Shown: positions 1-8,573 of the stretch, in pieces
How the letters are laid out: each line of letters starts with the position of its first letter
How positions within the stretch are numbered: position 1 is the first letter of the stretch
Notes under the pieces: generated by a model
The model's input: only the letters and a program-made list of their open reading frames with translations
Told to the model about the DNA's origin: nothing
Database searches by the model: none
Position numbers and translations under genes: made by a program
Origin: Thermanaerovibrio acidaminovorans DSM 6589
Lineage (GTDB): Bacteria; Synergistota; Synergistia; Synergistales; Synergistaceae
NCBI RefSeq assembly: GCF_000024905.1
Contig: NC_013522.1
Location: 1,054,001 to 1,118,000, forward strand
Length of the DNA stretch: 64,000 nucleotides
Direction: 5' to 3'

Positions 1-1044
1 CTGGACCCTTCCTCCATCTATGAGGATCAGGTTGGGCATAAGATCCCCAGAGCCTGACCCGGTGAACCTTCGCCTCATAACCTGCTCCAGGGCCCTGAAG
101 TCGTCCCCCAAGGTACCTTCGATGTTGTACCTCCTGTAGAGGGCCTTGTTGGGACGCCCCTGCTCGAAGACCACCCGGGAGCCAACCGTGTCGGATCCAA
201 GGTGGTGGGAGATGTCGTACCCCTCGATCCTCCAGGGGAGCTGGGGCAATTTTAGCCTCTCCTGAAGGGCCCACAGCATGGGGAGCGGGTCCTCGTCCCC
301 CACCTGGGCCATCGGGGCCTGCCTGCCCACCCTCCAGATGGCCCGGATCATGTCCCTTATATGGGCCGCCTCCTCGAAGGCAAGCCTATTATACGCCGCA
401 TCCTCCATCCTACGCTTCAGCCGTTCCACCAGGTCTGCCCCCCTGCCCTGGAGGAGCATCACCGCCTCCGCCACCATCCGTCGGTAGGTCCCCTCATCGC
501 AGAGCCCAGCGCAGGGGGCAAGACACTTGCCTATGGCGTGGTATATGCAGGGCCTCCTGTCGTAAGGGGGCTCTATGGGGAAGGAACACTTCCTCAAGGG
601 GAAGAACCGGTCCAACAGCCTGAGCAGCTCCCGAAGCTCCCTCACCTTCACGTAGGGTCCGATGAAGAGCCCTTCCCCCTTCCTGACCCGGGTGACCATG
701 ACCCGGGGGAACCGCTCCTGGGTGACCCTTATGTAGGGATACCGCTCGGACATCTTGAGCTCCACGTTGAAGAAGGGCTTCAGCTGCCTTATCAGCCTGG
801 CCTCCAGGATCAGCGCCTCCGCCTCGGTGGCGGTCCTCATGACCGAGATGTCGTGGACCGTCTCCACCAGCTTCCTAAGCCTGGGGGAGGCGAAGTTCCC
901 GTGCCTAAAGTAGGACATGACCCGGCGCCTCAAGGCCTTGGCCTTGCCCACGTATATCACGTTGCCGTCCCGATCCCTCATTATGTACACCCCGGGCCTC
1001 TCCGGCAGGGATCTGACATGCTTCATGAGGGCCTCATCCGCCAT
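1..1044 (-). CDS. uvrC: UvrABC system protein C, 3' end missing at window edge
   Basis: Excision nuclease subunit of nucleotide excision repair; it makes both incisions after UvrB loads on damage. The first 348 codons are present and the frame runs off the left edge. An N-terminal GIY-YIG nuclease domain is visible (GVYIM and VIYVGKAK, residues about 18-36), followed by a cysteine group near 151-180 (KC, PC, KC, APC) matching the Fe-S ligands known in UvrC. A UVR-type helix (EEAAHIRDMI) lies near 220, and the start of the RNase H-like nuclease half (GYDISHHLG) near 272. The ATG at 1044 has GGAGAGG seven bases upstream. It diverges from cysS across 101 bases. Confidence 0.95.
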   Translation of the reverse strand, partial: MADEALMKHVRSLPERPGVYIMRDRDGNVIYVGKAKALRRRVMSYFRHGNFASPRLRKLVETVHDISVMRTATEAEALILEARLIRQLKPFFNVELKMSERYPYIRVTQERFPRVMVTRVRKGEGLFIGPYVKVRELRELLRLLDRFFPLRKCSFPIEPPYDRRPCIYHAIGKCLAPCAGLCDEGTYRRMVAEAVMLLQGRGADLVERLKRRMEDAAYNRLAFEEAAHIRDMIRAIWRVGRQAPMAQVGDEDPLPMLWALQERLKLPQLPWRIEGYDISHHLGSDTVGSRVVFEQGRPNKALYRRYNIEGTLGDDFRALEQVMRRRFTGSGSGDLMPNLILIDGGRVQ

Positions 1045-1060
1045 TTGGACCTCTCCCCTA

Positions 1061-1079
1061 AGGATACCTTTGGATACCC
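1061..1079. repeat. Short direct repeat in the uvrC-cysS divergent promoter region
   Basis: GGATACC occurs twice, ten bases start to start (one helical turn), between the two divergent genes and just before the proposed cysS -35. The spacing would suit a repressor binding one face of DNA, but nothing else supports an operator. Confidence 0.3.
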
Positions 1080-1080
1080 T

Positions 1081-1109
1081 TTGCTTCTTTCCGTAACCTG
1101 ATATAGGAT
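1081..1109 (+). promoter_or_regulatory. Likely sigma-70 promoter of cysS
   Basis: TTGCTT (1081-1086) and TAGGAT (1104-1109) are separated by 17 bases, and the predicted transcript starts about 30 bases before cysS. The match to consensus is moderate. I could not find an equally good promoter for uvrC in the other direction. Confidence 0.5.
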
Positions 1110-1145
1110 AGCACAGCAGCCCCAGAGGCAAGGGAGGTATGGCTT

Positions 1146-2552
1146 TTGGCCTTTGAAGTGTATAACGATCTCACCAACCGGAAGGAACCCTTCGTCCCCC
1201 TCGAGGAGGGGAAGGTGAGGTTTTACGTCTGCGGCCCCACGGTCTACGACTACTTCCACATAGGGAACGCCAGGCCCTTCATCGTCTTCGACGTTATGAG
1301 GCGGTACCTGGAGCACCTGGGCTACCAGGTTACCTACGTCCAGAACTTCACCGACATCGACGACAAGATGATCAAGAGGGCCCAGGAGATGGGAATCACG
1401 GTCAAGGAGCTGGCGGACCGGTTCATCGAGGCCTACTACCAGGACGCGGACGCCCTTGGGATCCGGAGGGCAACGGTGAACCCCAAGGCCACGGAGGAGA
1501 TCCCCCACATAATAGAGCTCATAGAGCTCCTGATCCAGAAGGGGCACGCCTACCAGATCGATGGGGACGTCTATTTCGACGTGATGAGCTACCCCCCCTA
1601 CGGGAAGCTCATCAAGCAGGACCTGGAGGAGCTCCAGTCCGGCGCAAGGGTGGAGGTGGACCCCCGGAAGAGGCACCCCTTGGACTTCGCCCTCTGGAAG
1701 GCCCAGAAGCCCGGGGAGCCCGCCTGGGATAGCCCCTGGGGGCCCGGAAGGCCCGGATGGCACATCGAGTGCAGCGCCATGTGCCGGCACCACCTGGGGG
1801 ACACCATAGACTTCCACGGGGGGGGCTGCGACCTGGTCTTCCCCCACCACGAGAACGAGATAGCCCAGTCCGAGGCGGCCACCGGCAAGCCCTTCGTCCG
1901 CTACTGGGTCCACAATGGTTACCTCATGATCGACAAGGAGAAGATGTCCAAGTCCCTGGGCAACTTCATGACCGCCAGGGACCTGATGAAGAGGTTCCCC
2001 CCCCTGGTCATAAGGCTCTTCATGCTGTCCGCCCACTACAGGTCCCCCATAAACTTCTCGGAGGAGAACCTGCGCCAGGCCCAGGCGGCCCTGGAGAGGT
2101 TGCGGAACGGCTGGGCCCAGATCCGCTTCGCCCTGGACAACCCGCCGCCGTCCACCTCCGAGTCGAGGGAGCTCCGGGAGCAGATAGCCCGGTATCGCGA
2201 TGACTTCCACCGGGCCATGGACGACGACCTGAACACCGCCGAGGCCCTTGGGGCGGTCTTCAGCCTCATAAGGGCCACCAACTCACACCTGTCCCGTGGG
2301 GACTCCCCGGACCTGGCGGCCCTGGAGGAGGCGTCCAACTTCCTGCGGGACGTGGACCGCATCATGGGGGTCATCGGCATCGATGAGGACCAGCTGGACC
2401 GAGATGTGGAGGCCCTGATCGAGGAGAGGAACGCGGCCCGGAAGGCCCGGGATTTCGCCAAGGCGGACGCCATAAGGGATAGGCTCTCCTCCATGGGCAT
2501 AGTCCTGGAGGACACCCCCCAGGGGACCCGCTGGAAGAGGTCCGGGGCATAA
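1146..2552 (+). CDS. cysS: Cysteinyl-tRNA synthetase
   Basis: Charges tRNA-Cys with cysteine; class I, monomeric, cytoplasmic. At 468 aa it has the usual family length. The HIGH-type motif is FHIGN (about residue 37), the class I signature is KMSKS (about 265), and the zinc-ligand set is visible as YVCGPT, HIECSAMC and the HHENE segment. The start is a TTG at 1146 with GGAGG seven bases upstream. An out-of-frame ATG at 1139 lies only two bases after that Shine-Dalgarno and would encode just five codons, so it is not the start. The gene is monocistronic, with a terminator 24 bases downstream shared with the convergent glpX. Confidence 0.97.
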   Translation: MAFEVYNDLTNRKEPFVPLEEGKVRFYVCGPTVYDYFHIGNARPFIVFDVMRRYLEHLGYQVTYVQNFTDIDDKMIKRAQEMGITVKELADRFIEAYYQDADALGIRRATVNPKATEEIPHIIELIELLIQKGHAYQIDGDVYFDVMSYPPYGKLIKQDLEELQSGARVEVDPRKRHPLDFALWKAQKPGEPAWDSPWGPGRPGWHIECSAMCRHHLGDTIDFHGGGCDLVFPHHENEIAQSEAATGKPFVRYWVHNGYLMIDKEKMSKSLGNFMTARDLMKRFPPLVIRLFMLSAHYRSPINFSEENLRQAQAALERLRNGWAQIRFALDNPPPSTSESRELREQIARYRDDFHRAMDDDLNTAEALGAVFSLIRATNSHLSRGDSPDLAALEEASNFLRDVDRIMGVIGIDEDQLDRDVEALIEERNAARKARDFAKADAIRDRLSSMGIVLEDTPQGTRWKRSGA

Positions 2553-2575
2553 AACCTAAACCCTTCCCAATGAAG

Positions 2576-2601
2576 CCGGGGGCAGCCCACGCTGCCCCCG
2601 G
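2576..2601. terminator. Bidirectional terminator between cysS and glpX
   Basis: A perfect 11-bp GC-rich inverted repeat with a four-base loop (CCGGGGGCAGC / GCTGCCCCCGG) lies between two convergent genes. A T-rich stretch (TCTCTTCT) follows on the plus strand; the minus side has only a weak T tract. Confidence 0.75.
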
Positions 2602-2627
2602 TCTCTTCTGGCCGCCGGCCAACCGGC

Positions 2628-3614
2628 TCAGCTCTTGTAGTCTATGCCGCTTATCTTGTCCAGCTTGTCCAGCTGATGAATGGCCTCCACGTACCGTATG
2701 GTGCCGCTCTTGGAGCGCATCACCATGGAGGTGGTCTTTATCTTATCCCCCTGGTACTTGACCCCCTTCAGGAACTCCCCATCGGTTACCCCCGTGGCGG
2801 CGAAGAAGACGTTGTCGCTGGCCACCAGGTCGTCCAAGGTGAGCACCCGGCTGAGATCCATACCCAGCTCCCTGCACCGGGCCGCCTCCTCGTCGTTCCT
2901 GGGCCAGAGCCTGCACTGCATGTTGCCCCCAACGCACTTTATGGCGCAGGCGCTTATGACCGCCTCCGGGGAACCCCCTATGCCAAGCAGGAGGTCTATC
3001 CCGCTGTCGTCCTTGCAGGTCATGAGGGCCCCCGCCACGTCACCGTCCCGGATCAGCCTTATGCGGGCCTTCATCCCCCTTATCCGCCTTATCAGGTCCT
3101 CGTGCCTGGGGCGATCCAGCACCACCACCGTAACGTCCTCCACGGACTTGTGAAGCGCCGCCGCCACCTTCCTTATGTTCTCCTCCACCGGCGCCTCTAT
3201 GTCTATCGCATGGGCCGCCTCGGGACCGGTGGCGATCTTGTCCATGTAGAAGATGTGCCTGGGATCGTACAGGGTGCCCTTCTCCGCCACCGCCACCACG
3301 CTGACCGCGTTGGGCTGACCCTCGGCGCAGAGCCTGGTGCCGTCTATGGGGTCCACCGCTATGTCCACCTCCGGGGGCTCCCCGCTCCCCAGCCTCTCCC
3401 CGTTGAAGAGCATGGGGGCCTCATCCTTCTCCCCCTCGCCTATCACAACGACCCCATCCATGTGGACCGTGTTGAGCATGTAGCGCATGGCGTCCACCGC
3501 CGCCTTGTCGGCGCCGTTCTTGTCCCCCCTGCCCATCCAGCGACCCGCCGCCATGGCGGCCGCCTCGGTGGCCCGCACCAACTCCAACGCCATGTTCCTC
3601 TCCGGAGCAGACAA
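2628..3614 (-). CDS. glpX: Fructose-1,6-bisphosphatase, class II (GlpX)
   Basis: Hydrolyses fructose 1,6-bisphosphate in gluconeogenesis; soluble and metal-dependent. The GlpX signature [13 protein letters not shown] and the phosphatase motif DPIDGT (about residues 90-95) are both present, and 328 aa is typical. The frame is open to a GTG at 3623, but that codon touches the AAGGAGG ribosome site. The TTG at 3614 is eight bases from it and gives an N-terminus [12 protein letters not shown] that fits the family, so I use it. It lies 21 bases after purB and is probably cotranscribed. Together with ppdK elsewhere in the window it fits growth on non-sugar carbon. Confidence 0.95.
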   Translation of the reverse strand: MSAPERNMALELVRATEAAAMAAGRWMGRGDKNGADKAAVDAMRYMLNTVHMDGVVVIGEGEKDEAPMLFNGERLGSGEPPEVDIAVDPIDGTRLCAEGQPNAVSVVAVAEKGTLYDPRHIFYMDKIATGPEAAHAIDIEAPVEENIRKVAAALHKSVEDVTVVVLDRPRHEDLIRRIRGMKARIRLIRDGDVAGALMTCKDDSGIDLLLGIGGSPEAVISACAIKCVGGNMQCRLWPRNDEEAARCRELGMDLSRVLTLDDLVASDNVFFAATGVTDGEFLKGVKYQGDKIKTTSMVMRSKSGTIRYVEAIHQLDKLDKISGIDYKS

Positions 3615-3635
3615 CCCAAGCACCTCCTTACAAGC

Positions 3636-4949
3636 TTACGGCTCCTCGGAGCCGCCGATCTCGGGGAAACGGGAGAAGATCTCCTCCACGTGTCTGGTGA
3701 AGAAGTCCATCTGGAAGAGCTCCCCCAGTTCCTCCCTGGGAACACCCTCTAGCCTCTCGTCCGCCGCCAACAGGTCCAAAAGACGACCCTGCCCCTCCCA
3801 GCACCTCATGGCGTTATCCTGAACGATGGCGTAGGCCTCCTCCCGGGAAAGGTTCAGCCTCTCCACCAGGAACAGGAGGACCCTGCCGCTGAAGAGCAGT
3901 CCCCCGGTGAGGTCCATGTTGTCCCTCATCCTGGCCACGTCCACGTGGAGCCCCTCGAGCACCCTCCTGGCGCACCGGATCATGTAGTGGGCCAGATGGA
4001 ACGCATCGGGCCATATTACCCTCTCGGCGGAGGAGTGGCTTATGTCCCTCTCGTGCCAGAGAGCTATGTTCTCCATGGCGGTCAAGGCGTAGGACCTCAG
4101 CAACCGGGCCATGCCGCAGATCCTCTCGCAGATTATGGGGTTCTTCTTGTGGGGCATGGCGCTGGAACCCTTCTGTCCCTTCTTGAAGGGCTCCATAGCC
4201 TCCAGCACCTCGGTCCGCTGAAGGTGCCGTATCTCCAGCGCAAGCCTCTCAAGTCCCCCGCCCATTATGGCCATGGCGGACAGGAGGGCACAGTGCCTGT
4301 CCCGCTGGATTATCTGGTTGGAGACCGGATCCCGCCTAAGCCCCAGGGCGGCACAAACCTTGGCCTCTATGTGGGGAGGACAGTTGGCGTAGGTACCCAC
4401 CGCACCGGAGATCTTGCCAACCCTCATCTCCTCCGCCGCGACCTTCAACCGATCCAGGTCCCTCCTGAGCTGGGCGTAGTGGTTGAGGAGCTTGAGGCCG
4501 AAGGTCATGGGCTCCGCATGCACCCCGTGGGTCCTACCCGCGCAGGGAGTGAACTTGTGCTCCGCCGCCAACCGGCCCAGCACCGACAAGAGCCCCTCCA
4601 ACTCCCGGGTCAACACCTCCGAAGCCCTGGTGAGCAACAGGGACGAGGCGGTGTCCACCACGTCGCTGCTGGTGAGCCCCAGATGCACGTAGCGGCCGCT
4701 GGGACCTATCCGCTCCGCCACGGCGCTGACGAAGGCTATCACGTCGTGCTGAGTCCTCTCCTCGATCTCCCGGATCCTATCCACGTCGAAACCCGCTCTG
4801 GACTCTATGGCCTCCAGGTCCTCCCGGGGGATGGCCCCCTCCTCCGCCCAGGCCCTACAGGCCGCCAACTCCACCTCGAGCCAGGCACCGAAACGGCTCT
4901 CGTCGGACCATATCCTTCGCATCTCCTCGGTCTCATACCTTGGTATCAA
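3636..4949 (-). CDS. purB: Adenylosuccinate lyase
   Basis: Cleaves SAICAR and adenylosuccinate, releasing fumarate, in purine biosynthesis. The fumarase/aspartase superfamily signature GSSAMPHKKNP is clear near residue 263, and 437 aa is normal. HLGLTSSDVVDT (about 90) and GRTHGV supply the other active-site segments. The start is a TTG behind GGTGG. It is followed closely by glpX and preceded by the unknown gene at 4987-5733, all in the same direction, so a shared transcript is likely. Confidence 0.96.
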   Translation of the reverse strand: MIPRYETEEMRRIWSDESRFGAWLEVELAACRAWAEEGAIPREDLEAIESRAGFDVDRIREIEERTQHDVIAFVSAVAERIGPSGRYVHLGLTSSDVVDTASSLLLTRASEVLTRELEGLLSVLGRLAAEHKFTPCAGRTHGVHAEPMTFGLKLLNHYAQLRRDLDRLKVAAEEMRVGKISGAVGTYANCPPHIEAKVCAALGLRRDPVSNQIIQRDRHCALLSAMAIMGGGLERLALEIRHLQRTEVLEAMEPFKKGQKGSSAMPHKKNPIICERICGMARLLRSYALTAMENIALWHERDISHSSAERVIWPDAFHLAHYMIRCARRVLEGLHVDVARMRDNMDLTGGLLFSGRVLLFLVERLNLSREEAYAIVQDNAMRCWEGQGRLLDLLAADERLEGVPREELGELFQMDFFTRHVEEIFSRFPEIGGSEEP

Positions 4950-4986
4950 ATTCCACCACTCCCCCGTAATTCACTTGAAAGCCGAA

Positions 4987-5733
4987 TCAATCCTGGGACC
5001 TGACCTTGGACCTCCTGACCCCCTTGCGGGAGCTCCCCTTGGGGGAGATCTCCGGATCCGGGGCCCCCTCCATGGGTGGACATGGGATCGATACGTAGCC
5101 CATCAGCTCTCCCTCCCAGAGACACGGTATCACCTCCCCGGGACGGTCGATGACCTCGTCCGCCTGGTGAAACCTAACGTCCAGACCGTTGGCCCGGAAC
5201 CGATCAACCAAAGATCGCCCCACCGATGCCCACCGGCATATCTCCCGGGCGGACTGGCTGTCGCAGGATACGTCCTCTATTAGGTAGATCTGGTCGCAAA
5301 GCTGGCGCATCATGAGCACCATATCCTCCGACAGGCTAACCACCTCTTCGCCCGAGTCCACCGCCTGGGACAGCCTCTCCACCAGGGAGGGGAGGGAGCC
5401 GAAGACCCGCTCCGCCTCCTGGTTCAGCCGACCCTTACCCCGGCTGAAGAGGGGGAGCGGGACCCCCCACCAGGGGGGAAGGTCCTCCCAACCAGGGCGG
5501 TTGGACGGCAGCTCCACCCAGAAGACCCGAAGCGACGACGAGTCGGGCCCCTGCCCCCTCCTGGACTCGAAGCGGGAGATGACCTCCGAAACCGGCATGG
5601 CGTCGTCCGCCTCGATGAGGGGCACCAGCTCATCCTTGTGAATCAGCAGGTCCCCGACGGATCCCCGGTGCCCCAGGTAATCGGCACCGGAGCGGAAGAT
5701 CTCCCTGATGGCCTCCCGGAGGGTGAAGGTCAT
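4987..5733 (-). CDS. Uncharacterised protein translationally coupled to ftsY
   Basis: I do not recognise a family. The 248-aa product has no signal peptide or membrane segment and is probably cytosolic. The first 45 residues are mixed helix-like (REAIREIFRSGADYLG), the middle is rich in Trp, Pro and Gly (WEDLPPWWGVPLPLFSRG, about 81-98), and a helical section (about 105-170) ends near paired cysteines. The tail from about 230 is basic (RKGVRRSKVRSQD). Its ATG overlaps the ftsY stop by four bases (ATGA), which argues strongly that it is translated and made in step with FtsY. A role in membrane targeting is only a guess. Confidence 0.7.
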   Translation of the reverse strand: MTFTLREAIREIFRSGADYLGHRGSVGDLLIHKDELVPLIEADDAMPVSEVISRFESRRGQGPDSSSLRVFWVELPSNRPGWEDLPPWWGVPLPLFSRGKGRLNQEAERVFGSLPSLVERLSQAVDSGEEVVSLSEDMVLMMRQLCDQIYLIEDVSCDSQSAREICRWASVGRSLVDRFRANGLDVRFHQADEVIDRPGEVIPCLWEGELMGYVSIPCPPMEGAPDPEISPKGSSRKGVRRSKVRSQD

Positions 5734-6659
5734 CTATCGCCGCCCCCCAGTAGGTCCTCCACGAAGTCATCGGGGGAGAAGGGGGCCATGTCGTCTATCC
5801 CCTCCCCTATCCCCACGTAGAGGACCGGCACCTTGAGCTCCGACGAGAGGGCCAAGACCGCCCCCCCCTTGGCGGTGTGGTCGAACTTAGTGAGCACCAC
5901 CCCCCTAAGGGGCATGGCGCCGTTGAAGGACCTGGCCTGGGATATGGCGTTCTGCCCCGTTATGGCGTCGAGAACCAACAGGGGGAATATGTCCTCCTCC
6001 CCCACGTCCCGCCTGGCCACCCGGTAGATCTTGGCCAGCTCCTCCATCAGGTTGTGCTTGGTGTGAAGGCGCCCCGCTGTGTCGGCTATGACTATCCCGC
6101 CGGTGGACTTGACGGACTGGATGGCATCGTAGACCACCGCCGCCGAGTCGCCTCCGGGATCCTGGGCCACCACCCGAACGCCCGCCCTGGCCCCCCAGAC
6201 CTTGAGCTGATCTATTGCGGCGGCCCGAAAGGTGTCCGCCGCGGCCAGGACCACGTTGTTACCCTGCCCCTTAAGCAGCTTGGCCAGCTTGGCGGCGGTG
6301 GTGGTCTTGCCGCTGCCGTTGACCCCTATGAGCAGGATCAGCCCCACCGGCCCGTTGAAGGAGAGCCCCTTGGACGCCCCCCCCAGGCCCTCACCCAGCA
6401 TGTCCTTGAGCATCTGGCCGAAGCGCTCCTTTAGTTCCGTGGCGTTGGAAAGCCGCTTCTCCTGGGCGTGCCGCTTCAGATCCGACACCAGCCTCTCCGC
6501 CAGGGCAACCCCCACGTCTCCGGCTATAAGGTGCTCCTCCAGCCGCTCGAAAAATTCATCGGTTATGGGCTCATCGGAGAAGATGTTCCGAAGGCCGTAC
6601 TCCCAGCGGCTCTTTACGTCCCGTACCTTATCGAAGACCTTCTTGAGAAAACCGATCAA
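5730..6659 (-). CDS. ftsY: Signal recognition particle receptor FtsY
   Basis: SRP GTPase that docks ribosome-SRP complexes at the inner membrane. The NG domain is complete: P-loop GVNGSGKTTTAAKLA (about residues 112-126), DTFRAAA, DTAGR and TKFDHTAKGG. The long acidic A domain of enteric FtsY is absent, as in many thermophiles and Gram-positives. The frame is open up to 6710 but there overlaps psp1. The TTG at 6659 has GGGGGAGG five bases upstream and overlaps the psp1 stop as TTGA, giving 309 aa beginning MIGFLKKVFDKV. Confidence 0.96.
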   Translation of the reverse strand: MIGFLKKVFDKVRDVKSRWEYGLRNIFSDEPITDEFFERLEEHLIAGDVGVALAERLVSDLKRHAQEKRLSNATELKERFGQMLKDMLGEGLGGASKGLSFNGPVGLILLIGVNGSGKTTTAAKLAKLLKGQGNNVVLAAADTFRAAAIDQLKVWGARAGVRVVAQDPGGDSAAVVYDAIQSVKSTGGIVIADTAGRLHTKHNLMEELAKIYRVARRDVGEEDIFPLLVLDAITGQNAISQARSFNGAMPLRGVVLTKFDHTAKGGAVLALSSELKVPVLYVGIGEGIDDMAPFSPDDFVEDLLGGGDR

Positions 6660-7870
6660 CTGGCCTCCCCCTCCCCAGCTGGCTTCTTCCTGTTTCGTCG
6701 TCCCCTCCACCTTCTCTTCCCCGAGGGCTTCCTCTCCCCCTCCGCCTTGGGCTCCTCCTTGGGATGCCCTGAGGGGACCTCGGCCTCGCTCTCAGAGGAA
6801 TCCGCCTCCACTCGGTCGGTCCCCTTGGGCTTCTTGCGCCGCCTCCTCCGGCGACTGGACCCCTTGGGGACCTGATCAACCGGCGCGTCCTCCTGGACCT
6901 CCTTGGGCTCCTCCAGGCGAACTTCCATCGACCCCGGGAGATCCCCAAATTGCAGCGAGCAGGCCCCACAGTGGGGCTCCTCCGCGGAGACGGGAGGTAC
7001 CCAATCCTCCCCCCGCATCACCGTCTCCTTGAACTGGTCGAACAGGTGCACCGGCACCAGCAGCTCCGGCCCCCCGGGGAAGGAGCAACGGACCGCGGAC
7101 CTCTTGAGGTCCACCCCCACTATCACGTAGTTCCCCTTGGGGGTCTTGACCTTGGAGCCCGGGTTAGGCAGGTGCTCCCAGAGCTCCCGGTAGGCCCTGT
7201 GCTCAAAGCTCATGCAACACATGAGCCGGCCGCAGAGGCCGGATATCTTGGTGGGGTTGAGGGCCAGGTTCTGCTCCTTGACCATCTTTATGCATATGGG
7301 GGCAAACTGGTGGAGCCAGTAGCTACAACAGCAGGGCCTCCCGCATGGGGCCAGCCCCCTTATTATCTTGGCCTCATCCCGGACCCCCACCTGACGAAGC
7401 TCTATCCGGGTCCTGAACTCCTTGGCCAGGTCCTTGACCAGGGCCCGGAAGTCCACCCGCTGTTCCGCGGTGAAATAGAAGAAGAGCTTGTTGCGGTTCG
7501 GCAGGTACTCCGCGTCTATTATCTTCATCGGGAGACAATGGGAGCTCAGGATATCCCGGGCCCTCCGCAGTGCCGACTCGTCCTCCTCCGGGGTCGGCAG
7601 GCCGCTTTGGTCCTCCAGGGGGGAGATGAACTCCAGATCCATCACCAGGGGCTCGGATCTGACCCCGTCCCCCATGTCCTGGTTGGAGCGCATCACCCGG
7701 AGCTCCTCCTCCTTCTCGGGGGATATGACCCCCAGCACCAGGGCCACCTCCTCTCCCCGGGGGGAGAATACCATTATCCGGTCCCCCTTGGAGAGGGGTA
7801 CCGATTCATCCTCAAGGCCGAAGATCCCCAGGTATCGGGGCTTTCCAAGTACAGCAAGATATCTAGGCAA
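6656..7870 (-). CDS. PSP1 domain protein (YaaT/RicT family)
   Basis: Family members act with YmcA and YlbF homologues in RNA maturation and regulatory complexes in Bacillus; the role here is inferred from family only. The PSP1 core covers about residues 80-270 and is rich in conserved cysteines (CGRPCCCSYW, GLCGRLMCCMSFE) that bind Fe-S clusters in characterised relatives. The last 100 residues are low-complexity and basic (RRRRRRKK, RRWRGRRNRKK), like an RNA-binding tail, and make the protein long for the family at 404 aa. The TTG at 7870 is eight bases from GGAGGG and inside the end of the holB-like gene. The position between holB and ftsY matches Firmicutes gene order. Confidence 0.9.
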   Translation of the reverse strand: MPRYLAVLGKPRYLGIFGLEDESVPLSKGDRIMVFSPRGEEVALVLGVISPEKEEELRVMRSNQDMGDGVRSEPLVMDLEFISPLEDQSGLPTPEEDESALRRARDILSSHCLPMKIIDAEYLPNRNKLFFYFTAEQRVDFRALVKDLAKEFRTRIELRQVGVRDEAKIIRGLAPCGRPCCCSYWLHQFAPICIKMVKEQNLALNPTKISGLCGRLMCCMSFEHRAYRELWEHLPNPGSKVKTPKGNYVIVGVDLKRSAVRCSFPGGPELLVPVHLFDQFKETVMRGEDWVPPVSAEEPHCGACSLQFGDLPGSMEVRLEEPKEVQEDAPVDQVPKGSSRRRRRRKKPKGTDRVEADSSESEAEVPSGHPKEEPKAEGERKPSGKRRWRGRRNRKKPAGEGEAS

Positions 7871-8573
7871 GATCCAATCCCTCCTCAAGGGTCAAGAAGG
7901 CCATGTCGGCCGCCATGCTTGTCGAAAGGGGGCAGGTGGACAGGACCTCCATCACCCGAGAGATCCGCTGGGCCTCGTCGAAGCGCCCCTGGGAGACAAG
8001 GAAGCCCACCCAGCCGTTCATCTCGTCCCGGAGGGCCACGAGATCCACCCTGCCCCCGGGAGAAGAACAGCGCCGCAACAGGTCCCCCCACCCCTCCCCC
8101 ACAGGGGGTGGGGCCGGCGACCGGTGCTCAAGGGGCAATAGGTTGAAAACCGCCAACCTGCTCCTCAGGGTCGGGATCAGGTTGTCCCTCTCAGCCAGGA
8201 GCACCATCTTGGCCCGGGGAGGGGGCTCCTCGGTGAGCTTGAGGAGGCTGTTGGCCGCCGGCAGGGAAAGCCTGTCGGCGGACAGGATTACCCCCACCCG
8301 GAAGGTCCTCCTCACCGGCACCATGGACAGCTCCAAAGCCAGGGCCCGGCACTCCTCTATGCCCGGCGGTGAACCTGGCTGGCCGGCAAACAGGAGATCC
8401 TCCTCCCCGGCACCCGGATCCCCCCAAAGGGAACGGGCCACCATCGCCGCCAGCTCCCGCTGCACCACCTCCGGGGCGAGGAAGCAGAGGCTATGACACC
8501 GGTCCGCCTCCGCCATCTTCAGAAACCGGTTCCACTCGGCGCTCTGACTCAGGACAGTATGGAGATCAAGCAC
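7863..8573 (-). CDS. holB: DNA polymerase III delta-prime-like subunit (HolB)
   Basis: Clamp-loader subunit by family and position. The best match is LPAANSLLKLTEEPPP (about residues 102-117), the conserved segment of delta-prime and DnaX N-termini. At 236 aa it is short, lacking a recognisable C-terminal collar domain. The usual P-loop is not there: the equivalent stretch reads FLAPEVVQREL, so nucleotide binding is unlikely, and the zinc-binding cysteines are missing too. The start is taken as the GTG at 8573, ten bases after GGAGG; the longer open frame upstream is a shadow of yaaR. Flanked by yaaR and psp1 as in Firmicutes. Confidence 0.8.
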   Translation of the reverse strand: MLDLHTVLSQSAEWNRFLKMAEADRCHSLCFLAPEVVQRELAAMVARSLWGDPGAGEEDLLFAGQPGSPPGIEECRALALELSMVPVRRTFRVGVILSADRLSLPAANSLLKLTEEPPPRAKMVLLAERDNLIPTLRSRLAVFNLLPLEHRSPAPPPVGEGWGDLLRRCSSPGGRVDLVALRDEMNGWVGFLVSQGRFDEAQRISRVMEVLSTCPLSTSMAADMAFLTLEEGLDLA

